64,000 nucleotides of DNA from Marchantia polymorpha subsp. ruderalis (GCA_037833965.1 AP031353.1:24182501-24246500), one strand, 5' to 3'. Positions 20,646 through 32,607 are shown, counted from the first letter of the stretch. Program-made: numbers and translations. The notes: a model not told the origin generated them from the letters alone.

Positions 20646-20674
20646 TATAAAGTAGTTCAAGGCGTCTTGCCTTG
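20646..20674 (+). promoter_or_regulatory. GLTR core promoter motif, copy D
   Basis: TATAAAGTA (20646-20654), 3 bp, then CAAGGCGTCTTGCCTTG (20658-20674). Confidence 0.6.
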
Positions 20675-21311
20675 GGATCTTTCGCAATTTCGGAAGTGCA
20701 GATCAGGAACTCATTTTCTCTGCGTGTTTGTGTCCTTAGTTCTGTCACCACGCAAGAGGAGCTACACCTTAGCGATCCGCATCGTGTAGCTGAAGGCTTT
20801 CGGCCAAATGTTCAGAGCTAGTACATTGGTTAGAGACTTGAGTAGTTCGGATCTACACCTGCGGGTGATTGTCGATGCTAAGAGCCAGTGACGAGTTAGA
20901 TACTTGAACATTTTCCCTCTTACACCTTTGAGTGGTTGTTTCTGATTGTACTCGTTCGGGATTTTTCCCCTGAATGCCAAAGTGAAGTTTTGCTACTTCA
21001 TGTAAGCCTTGGTTGTAAATTAAGGTTACGCTGCAGCAGGTGCCTTCAGGGTAACCCCTGTAGTATTTCTGGGAATGACAAGTGCCTAAGAATCCAAACT
21101 CTTCAATAGACTGTTATGGTGTGTTACTGGAATGTTTCTCAGTGAGTCCTTCCCTGCGGACCTGTGTTCTCTACGCGTTTTGTGAGTTGAGAGTGTTGTT
21201 CACCGCGTATGAGTGACTTCGATCCGAAGTAGGCAGTCCAAACCAGGTTCCCTACGCTAGCAGAAAGCTAGTGGAAGGGTTGTAAAAGCCGGAGTTGGGA
21301 GTCACTACCCG

Positions 21312-21919
21312 CCGCAGGTACGACTTCTGCCGACTCCTTTGTCTTTTCTTCTTCCGCCGAAGGCGCTCCGCCAAAGGCGAGTCCTTCCGCTGAAGGCGCA
21401 TCTTCCCACTGAAAGAGAATCCTAGAGGCGCAGGCCTTCCTTACGCCAAAGGCAAAACCTATCGACGAAGGCGACGCTAGTGCCAAAGGTGTTGGGGCGA
21501 AGGAACTTACCACCGAAGGCGTACGGCCGAAGGCGAACAAAATGACGAGGTTGTTTTTCCCTGGGACAAAGGCGTATGTCGTGCATGCTTTGTACGTCTT
21601 CAGCGACAGATCCTTTGAAGGCGTCTGCGCCGAAGGCGCTTCCTTCTGCTTGCGCCGAAGTCACATCGCCGAAGACACCTCAGCAAAGGACCTATTGCCA
21701 AAGGCGCCAAAGGAGCTCTCCCCAGTGGGAACCGTCTACGCCGTCCAAGACGCTGGACCTCGGTCTTAGCTCCTCCCAACTCCTGGATTCTCCGTGACTC
21801 GCGATCCTCCCTTTTCACTCTATTTTATGTACCGATTACTATTTACAGTTGCTGCCGCGGTACTTGTTTTCCAAAAAAATGTTTAAATTCGGCACAAAAA
21901 CAAAAAGTGGGTTACCACA
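21312..21919 (-). mobile_element. Minus-strand GLTR 5' terminal fragment
   Basis: About 600 bp of U3 with many GCCGAAGGCG motifs, ending in the LTR terminus (minus TGTGGTAACCCACTTTTTG at 21919). It resembles 50688-51209. To the right lies AT-rich host DNA. This is the boundary of the left transposon pile. Confidence 0.7.
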
Positions 21920-22293
21920 AGGAATTATTGCATACAAAGCATTTTTGAGTAAAAGCGAGACTATGAATAGATGATCAGCTTCTTACAATATGCGGTCGCT
22001 TTATCTTTAAATTTATGAAAAGATAGCCAATTTTCTCCCTATTGAAGTGATAATCAATGGACAAACAAATTATTTTATATTTCCACTCTGAGTAGTCTGG
22101 TAGAGAACTATTTTCTTATCTGAGGCCATGCGCGTAGTCTGGGCCCAAGAGGCACATGTCAATATTTATTGATGGAGAGTTAGTGTAACAAAATGAATCC
22201 AAGACAATTATATTGTAAGCATATCAATTCTTTTTCCCCATATACTTCAGATTATGTAAAATCATGAACGGAAGTTTATATATATATGTGGAA
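21920..22293. other. Host intergenic DNA
   Basis: AT-rich DNA directly beyond a GLTR terminus. I see no gene, repeat or RNA in it. Confidence 0.4.
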
Positions 22294-24905
22294 AGAAGTA
22301 CTCCTACCCTTGATAGAGGTGTTATCAGGCAGCCAAGGAAACAGGATCGTAAATCTTTAACACAAGCCATGAAAGTTTCTCCACTAACGGAGAACTTAAA
22401 AGCAGTTGAAAAGGTACTGTAAGCTGAGCCTAGATTTGCCAACCTACACTTGTAGAGGGATTTTGAGAGGAAGTCAGAGTCTGCAAACTTTCGCACGAAG
22501 CTACGACATGTCAGCCCAGGAGGTCATACATTACAACAGAGCAAGTGGAACTAGGACATGTCAAGCTGGGATCACTGCTAACACGGGAGAACTTGATGCT
22601 GGAGGTGAAGCGAGTGGGCTAGCCGCTAGGTGGCTTAATTCTCTTGTCACGTGGACTCCGTTATTGGAAGATCTTTGTGGGAGGAATAGCCTATTGAGCA
22701 CTGAACAGTTCGTTTGACAAGCAGGTGATTAGGTGCGGTCTAGATTCTGATCAGAAGCTCTGATTGGGTATCAAGTAGTGAAGTAGAACATTATGCATTC
22801 AGCACGTGGATTTGGATTTGGCAGTTGGGATGACCCTCAAATTGAAGATCATTCTATTCCACTGGATGTTGAAATTGAGAATCTTCTGGTCACATGTTCA
22901 AGGCTTATGCCTTCTGGACACCGACAGAGTAACGTACCAAAGAGAACTTGGATGGAGTATAAGAACCTTAAACTTGACATGCCCAGAAGTTTCCTCTAGA
23001 ATCAAGTTAAGCTGTTCAAATTACAGAAATGAGCAATTCCATAAACATCTTGCACGGACAGTGGACGATGTCAGTATATATATCCAGATACTTTGAGACA
23101 GCAAGTAAGGTCCATCTTATACTGGAAGGGGGTCCAGAAGAAATCTTGGAATAAGGTTTCTAAATGAAACTATCTTTAGGTTAACCAAGATGGTGTTAGT
23201 GTGATATTTATTTCGAATATAGCTTAAACTGAAGTATTGATCAGCCAGTAGCAATGATGTTCGCCCTTTGGCTTCGATGAACTTTAATAATAGAATCATA
23301 GACCTCTCTTAAGCGTGGAATGCCCATCTCGGTTTGGAGTAAATCCTTGCAGACTGGAGTAGTTCGATGGACATCATATGTCGGTTTCTTCTAGTTTATG
23401 TGCGTGAGCTCTCAAGTGGTTTGATTCAGAGCTTTAAATACTGTATACATACAGACATGTGCCTGTACCCCGTGCTTAGCTGCCATACGCATGTGCGGAT
23501 TCGCTGTATGCCCGTTCCATAGTTTACTGAACTTCGGTAAGTCCAGTCCACTTGGACGATCATTTAAAACAACGCTCTCGCAGGACATTCGTACTTCTGC
23601 CAGAGCTTCTTACAGTGTACCAGTCGACATAACGCAGGTCATGATGTTATACAGTCAGGATATCCACATATACCCGTCCACTCACTTCCTTCAAAAACAT
23701 TCAGTACGTCTACCTTGTACGTAGTAACTTGGGATCTTCGGGAAATTCAGTTTAGAGAATCGAAATTCATCTGAGGACGTGATTTTCAAGTTTCATGGAA
23801 CGCCTGTAAAGGAGCTGTCTGGCTGAACTCCAGAACTGCATCAATGATCAGATTGGATGTATGGCAAATAGTGAACTGGGTCCTTTCCTTTGCAACCATA
23901 TACTGACCCCAGACTGTACTAAACTTGTCCATTCGAAAATTCCTTCAATGAGATACTACAAGAATCTGGAATTTGATTTGGACCTCACGATTTCGAATTT
24001 TCCGACTCACGCTGGGAGCATTCACTTCCAGATCTCTTCTTTCTGTTATGAGTCTCTTAAACGATCAGATAACTGCGCGATCGAGATCAATCCTGCTATT
24101 TAGCAAATCAAAAACAGTCCAGTATTTCAGTTGCTGTCGCACATAAACATTTATGAGCATCCGATGACGAGGAGGATAACCAGCATCAAATTTATTCATG
24201 AATTATGTTGTATGAAATTATCTCAATTATCTACATCTGAAGTTACGATCATTCTTTATCAATAACATTTCTCTCATTTTCATCCTCTTCATACTATCAA
24301 TCAAGACAGATGTCATTTGCAGATCTGTAATTTACAGGCTCAAACGTCAAAAGAGAACTTTTTGACTTTCAGATATTGGTGGGTAATAGAATAGCATTGT
24401 TGTCAACCAATCGGACAGGAAACCAGCACTAAAAAACAAGTGATAGTGAAATTTTCACTGAAACGGAAATTGTGGTCATTTAAAGCTCTGAATACCAAGA
24501 CAATTGCTGCTATCTTACTGCTTCATCAGGATGAAGTCAGATTAAATACTTGCATTTTGATACAGAAAACATCTCAGATTAATCTCAAACCAGTGAATGA
24601 AGATTTGAACCGGAAGTTGAAATGACAGGTTTGAGCTGAAAAACACGGTTCGAGTAAGATCCCATTGTCATGCGACAGTTCTGTAGAATCTAATGGCAAA
24701 CCAGAATATGACTTCTGAACTGTAAGGAAGCTGGTCTGTGGTTCATATTTGTGAAGTAAGAGGTGCCCGAATGCTGACTTATCAGTCGAGGTGAAGTCTA
24801 GTATGATCTCAAATTAGGTGCAATAACTAGAACCTGACATGTATATTTAGGAAGAATTTCTGAGAAGCCTTATCAGTATTCTTTGATGTGCATTTGAGGT
24901 ACTTA
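22294..24905. repeat. Segmental duplication, copy 1
   Basis: Blocks of this host segment recur near the LRR gene: 22294-22475 matches 32608-32790, about 23650-23897 matches 33016-33257, and about 23898-24905 matches 38105-39200. The second copy lacks most of 22480-23645 and has an LRR-gene fragment there instead. By eye the copies are close but show scattered substitutions and small indels. No coding frame is conserved between them, so no gene is called. Confidence 0.75.
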
Positions 24906-27061
24906 GCGGTGAGTTTTCGAATAAGCTTATGTTTATTCGAAATAAAGTGAGGAATCAAACCAAAAGCCTAGCTTCCTAGCATCGATTAGTTAATCTGTAC
25001 TTCTGTATGCTTGGAATCTGAACTGTTACAGCATTCGTCTTGAACTTGCCCTCTATGGAACTATTTAATTTCCTTCATTCTGTACAAGCTACAGTCAGTA
25101 CGAACCACAATTTCAGTGAATGTACTAGCCTTCCAGTCAAAAGGATAAAATACCCTTGACGATACGTGTAGAAGCGTTACACAAAAACTGGACTAGCATT
25201 CAAATTCATACGCAAAAAATACTATCTTAATTTATGATCTTCAGCAGGTGTGATCACTATGTCACTGAACGATTCTATATGCCCGTTCTAATCGCTAACA
25301 GGAACTCCAACTTCACTGAGGGTCTTCCATATATCCCTGTTGAGTTAGCAATGTTCGTTAGTCTTGAATTTGTCACTGATCCAAAAAGACAGGGAGGAAA
25401 TGAAAAATGTTCTGACTCCACATATAATCTTCAATTCATTGTCACGAGGTTGACACAATTATAAATCTTTATTACATCTTATTTCAAAGATGATCAAATC
25501 TGATCTTTATTTGATATATCTATCCTAGATAGGCCAACATCATCAGAGGAAGGTGATATCTGTCAAGTTCAAATGATAATGATATTGTTTGTTTACAATG
25601 GTAAACAACTCAAGATACTCATTTGTTCATAGAGAATGCTACAAGGCTGTAAACTTAGGTCAACCTTTATAAAATATGAACTATATCTCACATACTGGAA
25701 TGCTTCCAGAATATTGTGCCAAGAATACCTGAAGACCTATTGCGGTCACGACTATTTCCAATCTGGATGATCTGGATAGGCTAAAAGATGGCAAAACAGT
25801 TGCATGCGTCGATCAAACTATCCCAGACTTATTTGTGTGAATGATGTGGGTCCAACAACTGTAGGATATACAGGAATGAAAATTATGTTCTTTTATGTTT
25901 TTTCTGTTTTTAATGTGTTTAAGAACGAGTGCAATTGTTCATGAATGCAGGGTTCAAGATGTGCTGGTGTCGGCTTTCTTCACCTCGCCTTCGTACACTC
26001 CTTCTGCACTCTTCGAGCGGCAGGCTCTTGAATAGATAAATACGGCCCTGCAAAACTCGTGATCAAATGATTGGCAAGTGATGGGAGAGACGCGGTTGCG
26101 TTAATGATGGTGTGGAGTTTGTGAGAAAAATCTTCAAGAAGTAAGACTCGGAATCACTTCTTAGATACGCGACTGTAGCTAGCTTTGTCATGCTTGATCC
26201 GTCATCTACGCTGAATTTTCTCTGAACTTGGTGGTCGAAACAATTCATACAACAATGAGATGAATTTATTTGCTCTTCCTTCACTGTTGTGAGGAGTAAT
26301 TTTATGGCATTTTGAATGTCTGCTGTAAATTTTCTAAGCAAGGGAGTTCATTCCGAGAAGATTTATCTCGAGGCTGCAGTAGTAGAAGTGCAGTAGTAGA
26401 AGTCCATAAGTTCTTACATGTGCTAATGTAGAAAAAAGTTACGGGAAAGTCTTCCAGAGATCACATTTTGAGACATTCATTTTGTCTTTGCAATTATACA
26501 ATAATCACCCGGTCCGCCATGGACCCCAAGAAAGTAAATGTGGTGGAGATTTGAGAAAGGCTTTTAGTTTCCACTATAGCACTTCGAGGAAATCTCTTCA
26601 GGACTGCTCATTTCAGTAAATTGCAGAAGTCACCCATCAATACTTATTTATTGTTCACCACTTACTGCAGCAGTTCATCGACACTAATTTGATTGTAGAC
26701 AAAGGCACGGATCTATGAAGATTTCCCATTTCTCAGATCCTTCTCAGATCCTTCTAAGTGGATAATGGGAAACAAACATGTCTTATCACAGGCTCGGGAC
26801 TATTGTGCTTTCCTGAAACCCTTTCCGGTAGACGATCTCGAAAGCCTCTGCAGCTAAATAAAGGTTTTGTTCAGGCGAAGCTTATGTCATGAACTTTGCG
26901 CTGGCAATTGCAACTGCGATCGAATTGTAGCACGGAAGAAATGCGGAACACTATCTCTTGACTCTCGGTTGCATTCAAAAAATGTAGCTAATTTGTCTTT
27001 GTCGATGGCGTGCCCCAGTAAAATATGATGGGATGACAAGTTGTCTGCCCGATGTCCATTT
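24906..27061. other. Host intergenic DNA, no gene recognised
   Basis: About 2.1 kb of AT-rich sequence with only short open frames (up to 92 codons) that look random. A degenerate relative of the 175-bp satellite unit seems to start near 26960. Confidence 0.4.
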
Positions 27062-28572
27062 GACCTTTCGTTTTCAGGCAAGGGCTACTCTAAAGTACCA
27101 TAATCAGACAAAAGCTTTGGAAATGATATAAACAAGGAGTCACAAATCCATCGTTCAAATGACTGTCTTATGAACTATTTGACCACAGCAGGATAGTCCC
27201 AGTACACTATGCTCGGATGTCAAGCTGTCTGCTCAATGGCCATTTCACCTTTCGTTTTCAAGTAAAAGCGAATCTAAACTACCATTATCAGAAAAAAGCA
27301 TTGGAAATGATATAGACAAGGAGTAACAATCCGATCGTGTAAATGACCGGGTCTTATGGACTATTTGGCCACAACAGGGATAGTCCCAGCACATTAAGAT
27401 CGGATGCCCAATGGCCATTTCACCTTTCGTTTTCAAGTAAAAGCGAATCTAAACTACCATTATCAGAAAAAAGCATTGGAAATGATATAGACAAGGAGTA
27501 ACAATCCGATCGTGTAAATGACCAGGTCTTATGGACTATTTGGCCACAACAGGGATAGTCCCAGCACATTAAGATCGGATGCCCAATGGCCATTTCACCT
27601 TTCGTTGTCAAGTAAAAGCGAATCTAAACTACCATTATCAGAAAAAAGCATTGGAAATGATATAGACAAGGAGTAACAATCCGATCGTGTAAATGACCAG
27701 GTCTTATGGACTATTTGGCCACAACAGGGATAGTCCCAGCACATTAAGATCGGATGCCCAATGGCCATTTCACCTTTCGTTTTCAAGTAAAAGCGAATCT
27801 AAACTACCATTATCAGAAAAAAGCATTGGAAATGATATAGACAAGGAGTAACAATCCGATCGTGTAAATGACCAGGTCTTATGGACTATTTGGCCACAAC
27901 AGGGATAGTCCCAGCACATTAAGATCGGATGCCCAATGGCCATTTCACCTTTCGTTTTCAAGTAAAAGCGAATCTAAACTACCATTATCAGAAAAAAGCA
28001 TTGGAAATGATATAGACAAGGAGTAACAATCCGATCGTGTAAATGACCAGGTCTTATGGACTATTTGGCCACAACAGGGATAGTCCCAGCACATTAAGAT
28101 CGGATGCCCAATGGCCATTTCACCTTTCGTTGTCAAGTAAAAGCGAATCTAAACTACCATTATCAGAAAAAAGCATTGGAAATGATATAGACAAGGAGTA
28201 ACAATCCGATCGTGTAAATGACCAGGTCTTATGGACTATTTGGCCACAACAGGGATAGTCCCAGCACATTAAGATCGGATGCCCAATGGCCATTTCACCT
28301 TTCGTTTTCAAGTAAAAGCGAATCTAAACTACCATTATCAGAAAAAGGCATTGGAAATGATATAGACAAGGAGTAACAATCCGATCGTGTAAGTGACCGG
28401 GTCTTATGGACTATTTGGCCACAACAGGGATAGTCCCAGCACATTAAGATCGGATGCCCAATGGCCATTTTACCTTTCGTTTTCAAGTAAGGGCGAATCT
28501 AAACTACCATAATCAGACAATAGCATTGGAAATGATGTAGACAAGGAGGAACAAATTCCATCGTCCAGACAA
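27062..28572. repeat. 175-bp tandem repeat array, about 7 near-identical units plus degenerate edges
   Basis: Seven units repeat at exactly 175 bp (equivalent points 27245, 27420, 27595, 27770, 27945, 28120, 28295). A more diverged unit precedes them (about 27062-27248) and a partial diverged unit follows (about 28477-28572). Edge divergence with a homogeneous core is typical of unequal exchange. Units at about 27599 and 28124 share a GTTGTC variant where the others have GTTTTC, three units (525 bp) apart, indicating a higher-order duplication. Each unit contains a 63-codon minus-strand ORF that overlaps the next; since 175 is not divisible by 3 the frames shift, so I take these as chance. 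Confidence 0.92.
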
Positions 28573-29485
28573 AATCGCTTGTTTCATATCAGATGATATA
28601 TAATAAAAATTTGAATTTTCATGTATTTTGTCTTCTCCTTTAGATGTTAAGCAAGATCTTCATTGTAAATCTACAATTTAGCATATGAAGTGTTTTCCAT
28701 CTCATGTATACAACACAGTCTTTCTTCTCTTGCAAGCAAGTTCAAAAATGTAAAATCTTGAGAGGATTGACATTGACCCTAGCAAGTATCATGGTGGTTC
28801 TATTATGTTCTATACAACGTGATAAAGAAGCATGAGTGCTCTTAGCTCGGATAAAATCTGATTTCATTCTAATGTTTGGGGTGGAAAGACCTCCAGACTC
28901 TGGTATTATAACTGTGCATCCGCTGACATGCTTGACAGTTGAGGTAGAAGAACAATCATACCAGCAGTTGAAAACATCGAGCTTCGTATACCTTGTACAC
29001 AATTCTTCGACATTATGTTTGGTAAACTTCCAAAAAGATGATCAGTTTGTTCTGAACTTACGAGTTATCCAGAGTACTGGAGACTACTCTACCGATCTTC
29101 AAAGCAAGGACAAATCGCAACAGGCTTTGTACACCGAGATGACTACTCATGTGCCTCTCAGTTGTCAGAATACATCCGCTTGCTTGAATAGTTCAAAGAT
29201 TCCAGGAAAAAGTATTCAATGAAGATGATATTTGAAATCTATGTTGTAACTGTGACAACATCGAGTGTATCAGTGTGCTGGTACATTGACTCAATTATCC
29301 TGTTCGCTTGCACAAAAAAGTCAAGATCTACTGTGAACTCCCAAGAACATTTTCCAATCGAAGTATATATGGAGGAACACGCTTGTTGTGTTCCTATAGT
29401 GCCGTTACTTCGATCACCCACACCATTCAGTGAGAAGATCTAATGATTAAGCCGCATATTTCTACGCATTACCCTTCGTAGGGTC
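28573..29485. other. Host intergenic DNA with an unsupported 128-codon frame
   Basis: No recognised gene. A plus-strand frame at 28836-29222 (128 codons) has no motif I recognise, and nothing else in the window supports it. Confidence 0.35.
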
Positions 29486-29717
29486 TGTCTTCCCGTGGGT
29501 CTTGATGCAGCTACATTCGAATTCTCCCAGTCCAACTGTACATTGTCTTCCCGTGGGTCTTGATGCAGCTACATTCGAATTCTACCAGTCCAACTGTACA
29601 TTGTCTTCCCGTGGGTCTTGATGCAGCTACATTCGCATTCTCCCAGTCCAATTGTACATTGTCTTCCCGTGGGTCTTGATGCAGCTACATTCGCATTCTC
29701 CCAGTCCAATTGTACAT
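29486..29717. repeat. 58-bp tandem repeat, 4 units
   Basis: Four units start at 29486, 29544, 29602 and 29660, each beginning TGTCTTCCCGTGGGTCTTGA. They differ by a few substitutions (for example TCGAATTC versus TCGCATTC). The array lies about 500-700 bp upstream of the LRR gene. Confidence 0.9.
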
Positions 29718-30195
29718 TGAATTCTACACAACGCAGAGTACTTAACATCTGAGATATCTGCGCTTCCATGCTTTCCATGATATTCTGCATCCACATCCGA
29801 ACATATTTGCTAAGAACCAGTCTTTTGGACTTCTAATTCCCTGCAGAACTTTCAGCTTTCAGCTTGTCAACTCAGTTCGGAAACTTTCATCTTATCCACT
29901 CAGTTCGGTAACTTTCAGCTTGTCAACTCAATTCAGTAACTAGTGCATCAAGCACCTCTCTCCGGTAGACTACCACAATAGGTATGAAGTCCCCTTTAGA
30001 CACGCTCTAGGATTTTCTTTGTACGCATAATTCTGGTTATCTGCTTTCATTTTGATTCACATCGTTTTTAGTGACCTGCACTGCGTTCAACCAGCCTCCT
30101 ACTTCCACTTTACAGAATCTTCCTTTGTTTCTTGGTGATTTTTCGTTCGTGGTGATTTGTCTTGATCGGATTTTGTGGAGCGCTTGGAGTAATCT
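29718..30195. other. Upstream region of the LRR gene
   Basis: Contains three imperfect copies, about 30 bp apart, of an AACTTTCAGCTTGTCAACTC-like motif (about 29850-29941). No clear TATA box could be assigned. The leader and promoter of the LRR gene should lie here. Confidence 0.4.
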
Positions 30196-32178
30196 TTGTG
30201 TGGCTACTCATGCAGAGTACAAGAAGTCTCATGCCTAGCACACACATGCCCACGACCTGTGATACTGCGACGTGAATTTAAGTTTTCTTCCAAAGAGTCG
30301 GGCTTGTGGATCGAGGAGAGTGAATCTTGTATGCCCGATTTACATTTCACCCGCGTATCCCAAACAGCAAACGTTTCTTCATTTGTGAGAGTGGAGGGAA
30401 GAATGGAAGGTGCAGGTGCGTCTAATGTCAGTCACGCTGCTGAAACACGAGGAATGGACTCCGCAGACAAGGAACCGGAGCTCTCCTGCAGTGGCGGAGC
30501 TACATGGGGGAAGCAGGGGGGCCATGCCCCACCAAGCCCAGGAAACGTCTACACAGATTGTGAGTTACAGAATGTGAAACAGAGGAGAGGAGGAAGCCCC
30601 CCCTCGCCGCCCCCACCCCCGCCCACCAGACAAGTCCGCCCCCTGCCTGTCCGGGACCTTTTACTGCGTCTGGAAGGAAAAGGCGAGCCTATAAAGAAGC
30701 TTCCCAAATTAAGAGGGGCGGAATTTCGTGATTTGTATCGGGAGAGTGCATCGCTCTCGGCCAACGCACTTGGCTACCCCACACTGCGAAGCAAAGTGCG
30801 CGTTCGAATGCTGGAGGCAATTGGCAACTGCAATACCCTTGAATCTCTGGACTTACGAGATATTTGTGGTGGAAGAATATCGAGTTTGAAGGAAAGTGAG
30901 TGGGAAGTAGCTTTGAGAGGATTCATATCTAGCACAGTTCTACGAGTGATAGCCATTAGTTATTTGCATTGGCGGAAGCCTTCTGAAGCGGAAGTGGAGA
31001 GCTTGTGTTTACAGATAGGGAGAATTCTGAATTCCTCTAGCGTAGAACATTTGACAATAGACGATTGCAGATTGAGTGGCAGATGTTTCTCGAATCTCAC
31101 CTCAGGACTGCGAGGAAATTCTGAATCTAAACTCAAATCCTTAAATTTATATCGCGCGTGGAAGGACTCGAGTGCGGTGAAGCATGTGGCTGACATGATC
31201 AGCAGTGCTACTCGATTGGAAACGTTGAGTATCAACGGCAGTCAGATCTGTGGAGAGGTCATTGATGAGGAGACCGTTGGAATCCTGTCCCAGGCTTTGA
31301 TGCAGAGTTCGTCGTTGAAACAACTGGACTTAGGGAGGGTGGACTGGGGAGCGACCCTGTTGCTAAAAGCTTTGGCCGGAGATGATAGCAACCGATCCAT
31401 TGAACGTCTTGGGCTGGAGCGTATGGATGGACTCGGAGGCTGTTTAAGGGAACTTCTTACTTCCAACCCATCATTGAAGGAAGTGACGTTGAGGTCCGTG
31501 CGGATGAGTCCTGAGGAATGGAACCAGCTCGGCCAAGTCATACGTGACAATGCTAGAGCAACAAAAATTAGAGTTGTGTTTGGTAAGAGACAATATATTG
31601 AGGGAACACAAAACTGGGAGTCAATAGAAGCTCTTGTGTGTGCTGCTAGCTCCGATGTCAAGGAACCCACAGTGGAGCTTGTACTCGAACCTTCAGTTGA
31701 TGATGAATTGATATTATCATTAAAACTGTTAGGCAAGGTACTGCAAGGGGAAATCAATTCTCTGAAATCTTTCTGTATATCGACGAGATATACTATCCTT
31801 ACAAGTATCAGCCCAGAAATACCGGATTGTATCCTCCCCATGAATGGAAAATCTGGAGAAATTTCAGTACTGAAAGGACTGAAGTTATATGTTGAAAGCA
31901 ATACTTTTTGGAAGGGATTTTGGAAGGACCTGCTCTGGTGCCTGAGAGGGAACACAAGTCTCACTCACTTGGATTTGTCCGACAACGCACTCGACGAAAA
32001 GGCGTTCAGAGACCTGATGGGGCTACTGGAAGTAAACTTGACTCTACAGGAAATAGATGTCTCGGGAACCTCATGGGTAACGGACGGAAAGGCAGCGCTG
32101 ATTCAAGAGGTTCTCAAGAATAACCAGAAACGAGCCGAAACTATTTTTGCAACGAAAACTGTTGTCAACTTTGAGTGA
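30196..32178 (+). CDS. LRR (ribonuclease-inhibitor-like) protein, 660 aa from first ATG or 591 aa from 30403
   Basis: The only convincing host gene. It is an intronless frame with a proline-rich stretch (GGSPPSPPPPPPTR, about residues 131-144) and many RNI-type leucine-rich repeats from about residue 190 to 640. Visible repeat cores include LKSLNLYRA, LETLSINGSQICG, LKQLDLGRVDWG, LKEVTLRSVRMS and LTHLDLSDNALDEKAF. Such LRRs form curved protein-binding surfaces. The ATG at 30403 (MEGAGASN) looks a better start than 30196, because the extra N-terminus is unlike the rest. From memory of the family, similar LRR blocks in bryophyte Roco/NLR-like proteins are followed by a P-loop GTPase or NTPase. 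Here the protein stops just after ALIQEVLKNNQKRA, so it may be truncated or have a missed downstream exon. An immune-sensor role is only inference. Part of the gene is duplicated at 32790-32972. Confidence 0.75.
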   Translation: MCGYSCRVQEVSCLAHTCPRPVILRREFKFSSKESGLWIEESESCMPDLHFTRVSQTANVSSFVRVEGRMEGAGASNVSHAAETRGMDSADKEPELSCSGGATWGKQGGHAPPSPGNVYTDCELQNVKQRRGGSPPSPPPPPPTRQVRPLPVRDLLLRLEGKGEPIKKLPKLRGAEFRDLYRESASLSANALGYPTLRSKVRVRMLEAIGNCNTLESLDLRDICGGRISSLKESEWEVALRGFISSTVLRVIAISYLHWRKPSEAEVESLCLQIGRILNSSSVEHLTIDDCRLSGRCFSNLTSGLRGNSESKLKSLNLYRAWKDSSAVKHVADMISSATRLETLSINGSQICGEVIDEETVGILSQALMQSSSLKQLDLGRVDWGATLLLKALAGDDSNRSIERLGLERMDGLGGCLRELLTSNPSLKEVTLRSVRMSPEEWNQLGQVIRDNARATKIRVVFGKRQYIEGTQNWESIEALVCAASSDVKEPTVELVLEPSVDDELILSLKLLGKVLQGEINSLKSFCISTRYTILTSISPEIPDCILPMNGKSGEISVLKGLKLYVESNTFWKGFWKDLLWCLRGNTSLTHLDLSDNALDEKAFRDLMGLLEVNLTLQEIDVSGTSWVTDGKAALIQEVLKNNQKRAETIFATKTVVNFE

Positions 32179-32607
32179 TTTCTTGTTTGAATTGTACAAC
32201 ATCAATCTCAATCGTTTCAGCAGGTGAGAGTTCCCAACCTACATTACATTACGGGAGATGTTGGCCTTCTCTATACTCTATGGTATGAGTGTACTTCTGC
32301 ATGTGGAGAAAACCGTTAGATTACACTTGATGTGATTCGGAAACTGGTTTTGTTTCATAGGGTTAAAGATCAAATCAAGCCACTTGGGTTAGACCAAGCG
32401 ATTCCGGAATGGTAATATTTAAAATCTGATAAAGTTAAACTACATGGTCCTAGCGATCGTGATTGTAAGGAAGTTCTAAAAGGTCGGGACAGCAAGGAGC
32501 TGAGAGAAGCATGGTTGAGGATTTAGCAAACTCCTGCACCTCAGATTCAAGATAGCTATTCGGCAATCTTCAAGTTGTATCAGGTGAAATAAGTGAGTCT
32601 AGAATTA
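32179..32607. other. 3' flank of the LRR gene
   Basis: About 430 bp of AT-rich DNA. No coding frame continues the LRR protein, and I found no clear P-loop motif in it. Confidence 0.4.

Larger units (their letters stand above)
17859..21311 (+). mobile_element. GLTR copy D, truncated at both ends
   Basis: Starts inside the ORF (at NGLRAFE) directly against the LTR terminus of the inverted fragment at 17858. It continues through the ORF, TATA motif (20646) and R/U5, and stops about 320 bp short of the usual LTR end where the minus-strand fragment 21312-21919 begins. It has no LTR termini of its own, so it was cut by rearrangement or by later insertions. Confidence 0.7.

Noticed and set aside
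22406-22717. 103-codon ORF and neighbours in the host duplication
   Set aside because: The frame is not kept in the second copy at 32608-33257, and no motif is seen.
27245-28486. Seven overlapping 63-codon minus-strand ORFs
   Set aside because: They repeat because the 175-bp DNA unit repeats. The period is not a multiple of three and there is no motif or start context, so they are not treated as genes.
27062-28572. Possible CRISPR-like array
   Set aside because: The repeats are 175 bp, contiguous and without unique spacers, in a plant-type sequence.
28836-29222. 128-codon plus-strand ORF
   Set aside because: No recognisable domain, no homologous frame elsewhere in the window and AT-rich random-looking composition. 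It is recorded only as an unsupported frame.
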